64,000 bases of DNA from Planktothricoides sp. SR001. GTDB taxonomy: Bacteria; Cyanobacteriota; Cyanobacteriia; Cyanobacteriales; Laspinemataceae. The stretch lies in assembly GCF_001276715.1 (NCBI RefSeq), contig NZ_LIUQ01000012.1:1-64000 (forward strand), written 5' to 3'. This document shows positions 1 to 8,020 of the stretch, piece by piece (within the stretch, counting starts at the first letter, position 1; every line of letters begins with the position of its first letter). The notes beneath the pieces were generated by a model, which did no database searches, had not been told where the DNA came from, and worked only from the letters and a program-made list of their open reading frames with translations. The translations under genes and the position numbers were made by a program.

Positions 1-95
1 AATTGATGACACGCCCTAGTAACTGTAGCCAGAATTTTTCAAATTGGTATTATTTTGCTAAATTAGTCCCAAGGGAAGTCAGCGAATCCCACGGA

Positions 96-500
96 TCAAC
101 TCGCATCTTGTTCCATATTTTTCATATAAATGTCCGTGGCTTCTTGAACAACTGCTTTCAGTTCATCCGGCGAAAAAGGCTTCATAATACATCTGAATAC
201 AACATTCTGCCGATTGCTATCCTCCTCATCCATGTCTCCTTCACTGTATCCAGTCAGGAGAATGCACTTGGTATTGGGGAATCGCTCTGTTGTTTTGTCA
301 AACAATTGCGTGCCAGTCATTTCCGGCATACTCTGATCGGAAATCATCACCGCCATTTCCCCTTCCTGGTCTAAAATGTCCAGAGCCTCAATGGGGTCTG
401 ATGCTTTATAAACTTTAAACTCACGTCGAAACGTCCTGTAGAGCAAATCCAGGTTATCTCTTTCGTCATCGACTATCATCAGTTTGAATTTTTCGGGCAT
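96..500 (-). CDS. Single-domain response regulator (REC)
   Basis: A 134-residue stand-alone receiver domain. The acidic pocket is the VDDE stretch (Asp11, Asp12), the phospho-acceptor is Asp55 in SDQSMP, the switch Thr is Thr83 and the conserved Lys is Lys107 in MKPF. There is no output domain, so it probably acts in a phosphorelay by protein contact. Its partner kinase is not in the immediate vicinity. The start ATG at 498-500 is preceded by GAGGTAAACC on the coding strand, a plausible ribosome site. The order is complete from beta1 to alpha5 and the length is normal for a lone REC. Confidence 0.9.
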   Translation of the reverse strand: MPEKFKLMIVDDERDNLDLLYRTFRREFKVYKASDPIEALDILDQEGEMAVMISDQSMPEMTGTQLFDKTTERFPNTKCILLTGYSEGDMDEEDSNRQNVVFRCIMKPFSPDELKAVVQEATDIYMKNMEQDAS

Positions 501-990
501 GGTTTACCTCTTGCCAGTGTTTGATCTTATCTGATAGTTGCTTTCCATTTTATGCGGCTTAGGCAAAGGGTTCATAGAGCATAAAGTATTTTTCACCATT
601 AACTCCTGGCAATTGTTTGCCTGATGCTTAGTCAACACAGGAGTCTATCCCATAGAAATCAATTTATCATCGATTACCAGTCCAGCCACATCAAAGGATC
701 AATTACCTGGGATCAAAAGCCAGCACCCTCGCAGATTGGATGAAGATTATATGATGATTCTATGTTAATCAACAATATCAACTTGGTAATATATCATGCT
801 TTTAGCCGCAATCCAGGTTTGTTTATCTTGGGCAATCCGATCGATTGGCCAAGATTCCTGGGGAGGCGACGTAGCGGATCCAGATGCAGGCGATCGCCCA
901 TCTCCAGAGGCTTAAGAAACTTTTAATTCTTCATTTGTAATTGCCAATTACAGCTAATTTAGTCAAAATCCTTGCGGATCCTGACAAAAA
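501..990. other. Non-coding gap between REC gene and glnB
   Basis: About 490 nt without a convincing gene. It contains one HIP1-like site (GGCGATCGCC near 890) and otherwise unremarkable sequence. The glnB promoter lies at its right edge. Confidence 0.6.
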
Positions 991-992
991 TA

Positions 993-1033
993 GTATTTTT
1001 AGCTACAAAAAAATCACAATTCATCGCGATACT
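993..1033 (+). promoter_or_regulatory. NtcA-type promoter of glnB
   Basis: A perfect GTA-N8-TAC box (GTATTTTTAGCTAC, 993-1006) is followed 21 nt later by GATACT (1028-1033), a good -10. This is the architecture of class II NtcA-activated promoters in cyanobacteria, where the NtcA box replaces the -35. Transcription would start near 1040 and give a ~50 nt leader before glnB. The match is seen directly; NtcA control is inferred from the known consensus. Confidence 0.75.
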
Positions 1034-1051
1034 AGGGTACGATGCGGGTAA

Positions 1052-1429
<378 letters not shown>

Positions 1430-1456
1430 GCAATCAGGTAATCTTCAACCCATCTT

Positions 1457-1500
1457 GATTCGGGGGATTTGCTTTCGGCAGATCCCCCGAATCTCTTTTT
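1457..1500. terminator. Hairpin terminator between glnB and rdgB
   Basis: A perfect 12-bp inverted repeat (GATTCGGGGGAT at 1457-1468 and ATCCCCCGAATC at 1482-1493) with a 13-nt loop is followed by TCTTTTT. It ends glnB and could also serve the convergent rdgB. Confidence 0.85.
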
Positions 1501-1524
1501 GATCTCTTCTTAATTTCTTGATTT

Positions 1525-2103
1525 CTAGGTCGGTGGAAGTAACTGGAGTTGCGGCAGCAGGAGTTGGAAGGCTTGACCGCGATGGCTGTGGTGTCGCTTT
1601 TCGGCAGTGGTCATTTCCGCAAAGGTCATTCCCGCAGTGGGACAGTAGAAAATGGGATCGTAACCAAAGCCGTTGGTGCCACGGGGTGAGTACAAAATTT
1701 CTCCGGGACAAGTTCCTTCGACTTGGACGGCAATGGAACCATCGGGACGAGCGATCGCGATCGCGCAGACAAATTGGGCTTGGCGATTGGTTTCCTCGCC
1801 CAACTCCCGCAACAATCGCTCGATGCGATCGCGGTCATCTTGACCATAGCGGGCAGAATAGACCCCAGGGGCGCCCCCCAACGCGGCCACTTCTAACCCC
1901 GAATCATCGGCGATCGCCCACTGTCCCGTTGCTTTCGCCACTGCGGACGCCTTCAGTTCAGCGTTGGCCATAAAAGTTGCCCCGGTTTCTTCAATATCCA
2001 ACTCTGGAGGCTTTAACTGTAACTGCCAATCCACATCCCCCAAATATTCCTGCATTTCCCGAAGTTTACCGGGATTGCCCGTCGCCACAACCAGAATAGT
2101 CAT
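1525..2103 (-). CDS. rdgB: XTP/dITP diphosphatase (HAM1/RdgB)
   Basis: A 192-residue house-cleaning pyrophosphatase that hydrolyses non-canonical purine nucleotides (XTP, dITP, ITP) to monophosphates. It shows the N-terminal TGNPGK nucleotide-binding motif (residues 8-13), the catalytic DDSGLEV segment (about 66-72) and the GTNGFGYDP motif (about 142). The C-terminal SHRGQAF segment matches the family end, and the last ~12 residues are a Leu/Gln/Pro-rich tail (LLLPQLQLLPPT). It is convergent with glnB. Its 5' side is a repeat-rich non-coding block. Confidence 0.95.
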   Translation of the reverse strand: MTILVVATGNPGKLREMQEYLGDVDWQLQLKPPELDIEETGATFMANAELKASAVAKATGQWAIADDSGLEVAALGGAPGVYSARYGQDDRDRIERLLRELGEETNRQAQFVCAIAIARPDGSIAVQVEGTCPGEILYSPRGTNGFGYDPIFYCPTAGMTFAEMTTAEKRHHSHRGQAFQLLLPQLQLLPPT

Positions 2104-2111
2104 AAGATTTT

Positions 2112-2510
2112 TATAGTTGTTTGTTGTTGGTTGGTTGTTGTTTGTTGTTGGTTGTTGGTTGGGGAACGGGGAACAGTTATCGGGGAACGGGGAAATTTAT
2201 AAGTGAAAAGTTAAAAGTGAAAAGTTAAAAGTGAAAAGTTAAAAGTGAAAAGTCGTAGGGGCGAATGGCCATAAGGCCTGACGGATTATGCTTCGCAAGG
2301 ACGCCCGTACAAAAGAAGTATCACTATTCACTATTCACTATTCACTATTCACTATTCACTATTCACTATTCACTGTTCCCTATTCCCTATTCCCTGTTCC
2401 CTGTTCCCTGTTCTCTGTTCTCTGTTCTCTGTTCCCTGTTCCCTGTTCCCTGTTCCCTGTTGTTTGTTATTCGTTATGCGAGTCAACCAATAACGAATAA
2501 CAAATAACCA
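2112..2510. repeat. Composite repeat block (heptamer tandem repeats and a palindrome-derived unit)
   Basis: From left to right: TTGTTGG-rich heptamers, GGGGAACGGGGAA, AAGTGAAAAGTTAAAAGTG repeats, a single GTAGGGGCGAATGGCCAT unit with GCCTGACGG, then TTCACTA heptamers (2321-2374) and TTCCCTG/TTCTCTG heptamers (2375-2461), ending in an ATAACGAATAACAAATAAC stretch. The same modules in the same order recur at 26812-27240. The reading frames across it are repeat artefacts. Heptameric tandem repeats are a known cyanobacterial class. Confidence 0.85.
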
Positions 2511-2514
2511 ACAA

Positions 2515-3975
2515 TTAGACAGAATTCGCCCAAGATGAAGCCCAAGCTAAAGTGCTGCGGACTTGCTGCATGGTGGGGGCTTCACAATAAAGCCGTAATA
2601 CGGGTTCGGTGCCGCTAAAACGAATCAGCAGCCAACTGTAATCGGCTAACTGAAATTTATAGCCATCAACGGTTAAGCAATTGAGCACCGTGCGACCATC
2701 AATTTCGGTTAACGGCGATTTTTCTAGTTTGTCTAATAATTTTGCCCGCACTTCCATGCTGGCTAAGGGTAAATCAATCCGGTCATAGACAAAATGATAA
2801 TCGGTTTGATTTTGTAACGCGGTGTAAAGCTGACTGAGATCCTGACCAGATTTAACGATCGCCTCGATGGTATATAGGGCAGATAACAAGGCATCTCGTT
2901 CTGGTACATGGGTGCCATAGCCAACACCTCCCGACTCTTCACCACCGATTAACACCTGAGTGGTTAACATTCGCTCGGCAATGTACTTATAACCAATCGC
3001 CGTCTCAAATAGCGGCAAATGATAAAGTTTAGTCACACGGGGAATCAGATCGGAACCACTGACTGTTTTGACCACTTCTCCGGTCAACCCGTGATGTTGC
3101 ACCAGGTGTTGAATCAAAATCGGGATCAGAACTTGAGAACTGAGGAAATTGCCTTGGCTATCTACGGCGGCAATGCGATCGGCATCCCCATCAAAGACTA
3201 ATCCCACGGAGAGACTATTGGGTTGCTGACGACTTTTGGTGCGGATTAAGCGGAAAAGCTGAGAAAGATAGCGGGGTAAGGGTTCTGGGGCACCGCCATC
3301 AAAGAGAGGATCGCGATCGCCGTTAATTTCTTCGATGGGCATACCCAAAATTTGCCCGAGTCCACCACTGGCGGCGCCGTGCATTACATCAGCAAATACG
3401 GTAATTTTTCCTGAAGCGATGCTGTCACGAATGGCGGCAATGTCAACTTTTTGCCGCAACATCTCGCAGTAACTCGGCCAAATATTAAATTTTTTTATAG
3501 ATCCAGGGGCGATCGCTGGTGGCAGAGGACTATCGAGTTTGGCTTCAATATCTAACGTCACTTCTGGGGGCACGGACCCACCAAAAGCCCCTTTCACTTT
3601 TAAACCCAGATATGCTGCCGGATTATGACTAGCGGTCAGCACGATCGCGCCGAGTGCTTTTTGGGCATTGGCATACCAACTAAATGCCGGTGTTGGGGCA
3701 TAAGTTTCGGACAGCAGCACATCAAATCCTGCCCCTTGCACGGCTTGGGCAGCACTGCGAGCAAAATCCTCAGCCAAAAAGCGGCGATCGTAACCGATAA
3801 TCACCGTGCGACTATTAGTGGTTGGGCCATAAACCTCGGCCAAAACGTGAGCCGCTACCCCAGCGACTAAAGCCACTCGCTCAAAAGTAAAGTCAGCGGC
3901 AATCACCCCCCGCCAACCATCGGTGCCAAATTTAATTGGCTTGAAATCAACAGGTAGAGAAGCGTGTTTAACCAT
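2515..3975 (-). CDS. Phosphoglucomutase/phosphomannomutase
   Basis: A 486-residue alpha-D-phosphohexomutase that interconverts hexose 1- and 6-phosphates, feeding glycogen and sugar-nucleotide synthesis. The FGTDGWRG N-terminus, the phosphoserine loop TASHNP (residues 114-119, Ser116), the Mg-binding DGDADR loop, the sugar-binding GEESGG loop and the C-terminal phosphate-binding RFSGTEP are all present in order. Length fits the family. Whether glucose or mannose is preferred cannot be read from these motifs. It is followed by a repeat block and has no obvious operon partner. Confidence 0.95.
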   Translation of the reverse strand: MVKHASLPVDFKPIKFGTDGWRGVIAADFTFERVALVAGVAAHVLAEVYGPTTNSRTVIIGYDRRFLAEDFARSAAQAVQGAGFDVLLSETYAPTPAFSWYANAQKALGAIVLTASHNPAAYLGLKVKGAFGGSVPPEVTLDIEAKLDSPLPPAIAPGSIKKFNIWPSYCEMLRQKVDIAAIRDSIASGKITVFADVMHGAASGGLGQILGMPIEEINGDRDPLFDGGAPEPLPRYLSQLFRLIRTKSRQQPNSLSVGLVFDGDADRIAAVDSQGNFLSSQVLIPILIQHLVQHHGLTGEVVKTVSGSDLIPRVTKLYHLPLFETAIGYKYIAERMLTTQVLIGGEESGGVGYGTHVPERDALLSALYTIEAIVKSGQDLSQLYTALQNQTDYHFVYDRIDLPLASMEVRAKLLDKLEKSPLTEIDGRTVLNCLTVDGYKFQLADYSWLLIRFSGTEPVLRLYCEAPTMQQVRSTLAWASSWANSV

Positions 3976-4358
3976 AATTTCCGCAAAAATGCAAATTATC
4001 TATTCAGGTGACAAGGTAAGCAACCATCAACGAATCAGCACCCCTGAGTCTTACAAACGAGTATCCCTTGAGTAAAGGAAAGGTAAAGGCCATGCCCACT
4101 TGTGTCTCTACGAAGACGGGGAAAATCCCATAAGCGTAAGTCCTGAGTGAGCAACACAACCTACAGGCCAAATTATATTGGCAGATCATGGCCAGATTTT
4201 CTTTTTTCTGTGAACCTGATATTTTTTTCAGGGTAACAGCATTAGTCCACGATCGATCTCTCAAAAAATCTCCGCACAGAGCCTACGGGTGTGGATGAAT
4301 TGCAAGGAACCTTAATGGGATAGGAATCCCTAACCAGCAAAAATAGGATCCATTTGGT
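3976..4358. other. Non-coding gap
   Basis: About 380 nt. An 86-codon minus-strand frame covers 4004-4264 but has no recognisable family and no ribosome site, so it is not called. The stretch contains TCAGGACTTACGC on the minus strand, a string I associate with cyanobacterial dispersed repeats. No better assignment is possible. Confidence 0.4.
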
Positions 4359-4928
4359 TTAAGGATTAGCGGTGACAAAAGTAGCGTTAATTTGAACAAA
4401 GTTAATTAGTGCGGGAATTGTTCCGGTGGCATATATCAAGGCTACATCGCCATTAGGGTAAAAATCTACTCGACAGGGATAATAAGTGTTATTCCAATAC
4501 CCCCAACATATTGACATTATACCAGGGCTGGGACGACAACTTGAGGGTAATACTAAAATAGTATTATTAGTTCCAGAAGTTCTAGTTACTAATCCTGTTA
4601 TAACAATTAAACTCGAAAACTTATTGATTTGTAAATACCAGGATGAACTATGATTACTCCACCCTGTATTGAAAGTGTATGAAATACTGCTCATTGCGAC
4701 CTGTAGATTAGTTCGTGCCGCTGATACGGTACTTGCCCCGGTGCCGCCATTCGCGATCGCAGCTATCCCAGTAATATTGGCAGCATTTCCAGGGATATTC
4801 CCAGAAATTTCAGCGCCCGTGTGAGTATGCGATGCGGCGGCGGCACCTAAATTAGCCAGAGCACCTGCGGGGGTAGTCGCCCCTGTCCCACCTCCCAGAA
4901 GTCCCAAAGGTTGATTAAGGTTTACTAA
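4359..4928 (-). pseudogene. 5'-truncated phage tail-fibre-like gene
   Basis: The open frame encodes about 190 residues. The N-terminal part carries the Gly/Ala-rich motif typical of tail-fibre and collar proteins twice (GGGTGATTPAGALANLG and NGGTGASTVSAARTNL), and the rest looks like a compact C-terminal beta domain. In frame upstream it reads LVNLNQPLGLL, still fibre-like, and then meets a TAG. No ATG start exists; the first usable codon is a TTG at 4905-4907 without a ribosome site. It therefore looks like the C-terminal end of a longer structural protein cut off at its 5' side by the group-II-intron-like segment. No other phage genes are nearby. Confidence 0.6.
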
Positions 4929-5501
4929 CTATGTCAACTTCACAGCCGTGATACGTCAGCATATTCACTGGCATTACCCAGGATGGACGCTTTTTTACCA
5001 CATCCTACCCCCACGAAGGCTATTCTTACACTTAAATCACTACTCCATTGCTGGAGAGCCAACGTGGGGTTACTTCGTCCCCAAGAGAAGGTTATTTTGC
5101 TTTTAGGCTGTCCATCTATCCGGATACTTTTGGGACTTCGTAACGGATGAATCAATTATTTCTCCGTCTTTTTCCTAGTGAATTCCTAGGATTTCTCCAG
5201 TCACTTTTTGTGCGTGGCGTGTCAAGCAGTTTCGCCACTTAGTTATTAGGAGGGTTCAAGACGATGGTTCCCATAACGCTATCCATGAGCAATTGACTCA
5301 GATGCCGACTTTTTTGACCATCTGCTTAGGTCTTATCGGCTTCGGGAGAGCCCGCTTCACAAGATTGATAGGTATTCCGCTCCGTGGGGCTGATGTCGAT
5401 GACAAAAGTGGATGGCTCCACAGAAGTCTTTGTCTGTGGGACTGTCCCACACATCTCAAGAGTTATCCTTCTTTCAGACGGCTGAAAGAAATACCCCGCG
5501 C
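4925..5501 (-). mobile_element. Probable group II intron remnant (domains I-III), no ORF or domain V
   Basis: Read on the minus strand the segment begins GTGCGCGGGG, matching the GUGYG 5' boundary of group II introns. It continues with dense hairpins: a 9-bp stem with a 4-nt loop at 5469-5490, CCACAGA/TCTGTGG at 5418-5439, CGGG-agag-CCCG at 5343-5354 and CAGATG/CATCTG at 5299-5324. TTATGGGAACCATCG resembles the conserved AUGGGAAC strand of domain I, and GGGGACGAAGTAACCCC is a further hairpin. No reverse transcriptase frame and no domain V could be found downstream, so it would be a truncated, immobile copy. The upstream flank is the decayed kinase and the downstream flank is the tail-fibre fragment. 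An unrelated structured RNA is the main alternative. Confidence 0.45.
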
Positions 5502-5559
5502 ACTTTTTAAATATTATTCTCCACTTTTCACGGGAACGAATCGCACATTTTAATTAACT

Positions 5560-7211
5560 ATATAAGTAAATTTAACTGTGCTGGATATAATTTAAATTTA
5601 CCAGATTTTGCCTGAAAAATATGTAGCAATATTTTATCTAAATTTTTGCTCAGTTTTTGCAGCTTTTTTTCAATATATTTAAAATATTTTTTTTATTATG
5701 CGGCCATAAATCACTATATATTTTAAATAAGTTTGCGGTTTTATATATGGTGTTTAAGGGGGTATAAAATTGATAAAATGTCATAAAAATTAAGTAATAT
5801 TTGAATTGATTTATTTCTTTTTTTCTAGCTAATGCTTGATGAATTTGGGTTTCCGCTTGCTTGCGTTCGTTAATGTCATAAAAAGCTGAAAATATGGCTG
5901 GCTCAGAGTTAAAGATAATTAATCTAATATATACCGCTACCCAAAACGGCGTTTCATCTTCTTTTTTTACCTAAACTTCATAATTATTAATTTGTCCATT
6001 AATTTTTAAAGTTTCTAACAAATGCTGGCGATCGCTCTGATTGTAGTAATAATCTGGGGTTTGGCAGCCAATCAATTTCTCTGGAGGCAGGTTAAAAATT
6101 TGACAGGTGTAATCATTGCCCTATAAAACTAAGCCATCACTAAAGCGGGAAATCACCAGGGGAATGGGAGTAGCATCGGCGATCGCCCGAAACCTTTCCT
6201 CACTCTCTCGCAGGGCTTGCTCAATTCGTTGGCGTTCTGGAATTTCTGCGGTGAGTTGTTGATTGATGTTGGATAAATCAGCCACTCTTAATTCCACGTG
6301 TTCTTGCAAAATTTCTGGTTGCTTAAGCAGTCGAGCGACGAGATAAGCGATCGCCAACCCAATCGCCAAAATAAATGTGATTTCTAAAATCAATGGAGTT
6401 TTAGAACCCCAACCATCAGTGGGTGACAAGACTAATATCCATGCGCCATTAGCAACGTTGATTCGATAAGAGATCGGCTCGACTAAATCGGCATTCTGGG
6501 AACGGGCAAATACTCCGCGATCGCCGCTTTCTGGATCGACCCACTCTAATTGATAAGCGTAATCCTGTTTAACAATTTGGTTTAATCGACTTTGTTCAAG
6601 TAAATCGGCAATCTGGATCTCGACAATCACCAATCCCCAAAATGTTTCGGCGTCAGTATCCTGCTGTACAAACACTGGCAAATAACCGACGATCTTCATC
6701 ATGCCGTAATCTAACTCCAGGGGTTGAGTCACCTTCATTTTCCGTGAGGCGATCGCCCTAAATAGGTGTGAGGAATTCGCCTCATCTCTTAAGAGATTAA
6801 CCGCAATTTCTTGGTCATTTTCTTCGGGAGGATACATTTCCCGGACAATCCCGTCTGGCGCTAATTTTAAGTGACTAATCCCCGGATAAGACTCAATCAG
6901 ATCCGCTGCTAGATCGTCTTTTTCAGCCTTCCTTGGTTATGGCGGAGAATTAAAGCTAGAGTCAATGGGACTGAGAAGGATTGATCCAACTGTCTCTGCA
7001 ACAATTCACCTTGAACCACCGCCAGTTTGCCCACGACCTCCCGTTCGGCATTGATATGTCGATCCGTCAGCAAGTACATCAGAAATCCTTCGATGGTGAT
7101 AATAGTTAAAAATGAAAGGCCAGCAATCCAGTATCGCCGAAAAGATCGGTGATATTTTTTGATCAACTGCTGCGCTATCATCCCTCGCACCCCTCCTAGA
7201 AACTGTCCCAT
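5560..7211 (-). pseudogene. Decayed CHASE-PAS histidine kinase
   Basis: The readable order is: signal/TM segment (ATG at 7209-7211, hydrophobic stretch WIAGLSFLTIITIEGFLMYLL), CHASE sensor domain, second TM segment, linker, PAS domain, and a DHp helix. Lesions: a one-base deletion in an A-run near 6920 (RLKK then DDLAADLI in the next frame), a TAG after GLVL at about 6121, a TAG after NNYEV, two stops in the DHp region and a late frameshift leading to AKSGKF. The H-box reads MTFYQFYTPL where relatives have MTSHEFRTPL, so the phospho-accepting His is Tyr. No ATPase domain remains; homology fades about 60 nt before the intron-like boundary at 5501. Confidence 0.85.
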
Positions 7212-7672
7212 CTAAACTAAGCTTGCTTGACACGGCGTAATTCCGAGAATTACTCACCTCTAGTGTAACGACCCCTGATTGAATCAAACCAGAATCAAAC
7301 CACAATCTTTCTGCTGCTAAGTCTAGGATAAGTGTTGCTGCGTCTTTGACCACGCGACCATCAAGGGAACCCAGGTGGTTACAGCGCTTTTTTGCTGAGT
7401 AAACTACAGCCCCGGTAGAGGCTTACTACAGGATGTTTTATATTGCGGAAGCGATCGCCCACGGGACATTCGTACCGGGTTTCTAGCAAGATGCTGGCTT
7501 GATGACCGAGGTTTACTCAAGAAACCCGGTTTCTAACGAAGATCGCGATCGCCTCTATCCGTTGCCCCATTCGTTGCCTATTTTAATTTCAAATAGCGAT
7601 CGCCTCTATCCGTTGCCCCATCCTCACGCTAATCCGTTGCCAATCTGCTACAATTTTATAAAAAAATCCTCT
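7212..7672. other. Gap with palindromic and HIP1-rich repeats
   Basis: ACCGGGTTTCT (7474-7484) and AGAAACCCGGT (7520-7530) form an inverted repeat of the family also seen at 21698, 42127 and 46601. Two copies of GCGATCGCCTCTATCCGTTGCCCCAT follow at about 7545 and 7597, each built on a HIP1 octamer. The long frame running through here into moaD is repeat-driven and not used as the start. Confidence 0.6.
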
Positions 7673-7933
7673 ATGCCCAACTCAGAAATTAGCGTAACCG
7701 TTAAACTTTTTGCGGGATACCAAGAAGCTTATAGAATGTCAGAACTGGTGCTAAAATTCCCTCCAAATACCCCAGTCGTTGCCGTGCGCGATCGCCTACT
7801 CTCGGAACATCCCGAACTAGAACACTTACGCCAAATCACTCGCTTTGGCATCAACCTGGAATTCGTAGCACCAGATACCCTACTCCAAGAAGGAGATGAA
7901 ATTGTTCTCATTCCTCCAGTAAGCGGTGGTTAA
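7673..7933 (+). CDS. moaD: Molybdopterin synthase sulfur carrier subunit (MoaD)
   Basis: An 86-residue ubiquitin-like protein. The C-terminal Gly-Gly (PPVSGG) is the residue pair that becomes a thiocarboxylate and donates sulfur to precursor Z in molybdopterin synthesis. The core VKLFAGYQE, the EGDEIVLIPPV strand and the length are right for MoaD rather than ThiS. The ATG at 7673 is chosen over an upstream in-frame start at 7499 because the extra 58 codons are low-complexity repeat sequence. MoaE is not adjacent, so the molybdenum cofactor genes are scattered or the partner is elsewhere. Confidence 0.88.
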   Translation: MPNSEISVTVKLFAGYQEAYRMSELVLKFPPNTPVVAVRDRLLSEHPELEHLRQITRFGINLEFVAPDTLLQEGDEIVLIPPVSGG

Positions 7934-7977
7934 TTTCCAACTCTCAGAAAAGCAATCTTCTTAATCGATAAGAAGCC

Positions 7978-8000
7978 AAAAAAGGTGGGCATTGCCCACC
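7978..8000 (-). terminator. Terminator of the multi-PAS kinase gene
   Basis: GGTGGGCATTGCCCACC (7984-8000) is a near-perfect palindrome. On the minus strand it is followed directly by TTTTTTGG, giving an intrinsic terminator 21 nt past the kinase stop codon. It can also stop moaD transcripts from the other side. Confidence 0.8.
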
Positions 8001-8020
8001 CGAAATTCTCACTTTCTTTG

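Noticed and set aside
3-374. Plus-strand 123-codon frame
   Set aside because: Antisense shadow of the response regulator gene at 96-500.
1445-1847. Minus-strand frames at 1445-1711 and 1626-1847
   Set aside because: Overlap the glnB terminator or the rdgB gene in a different frame; rdgB has the family motifs.
2265-2507. Plus-strand frames across TTCACTA/TTCCCTG heptamers
   Set aside because: Repeat-encoded YSLF units, no ribosome site, no homology.
4004-4264. Minus-strand 86-codon frame
   Set aside because: No family, no ribosome site, and it overlaps dispersed-repeat-like sequence.
4940-5155. Minus-strand 71-codon frame
   Set aside because: It lies in the structured intron-like segment and shows no protein family.
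5290-5501. TnpB-associated guide RNA (omega RNA)
   Set aside because: Considered because of the hairpins, but no tnpB is near and the GTGCG start and internal motifs favour a group II intron.
7499-7672. N-terminal extension of moaD
   Set aside because: 58 codons of low-complexity repeat sequence; MoaD begins at the ATG at 7673.
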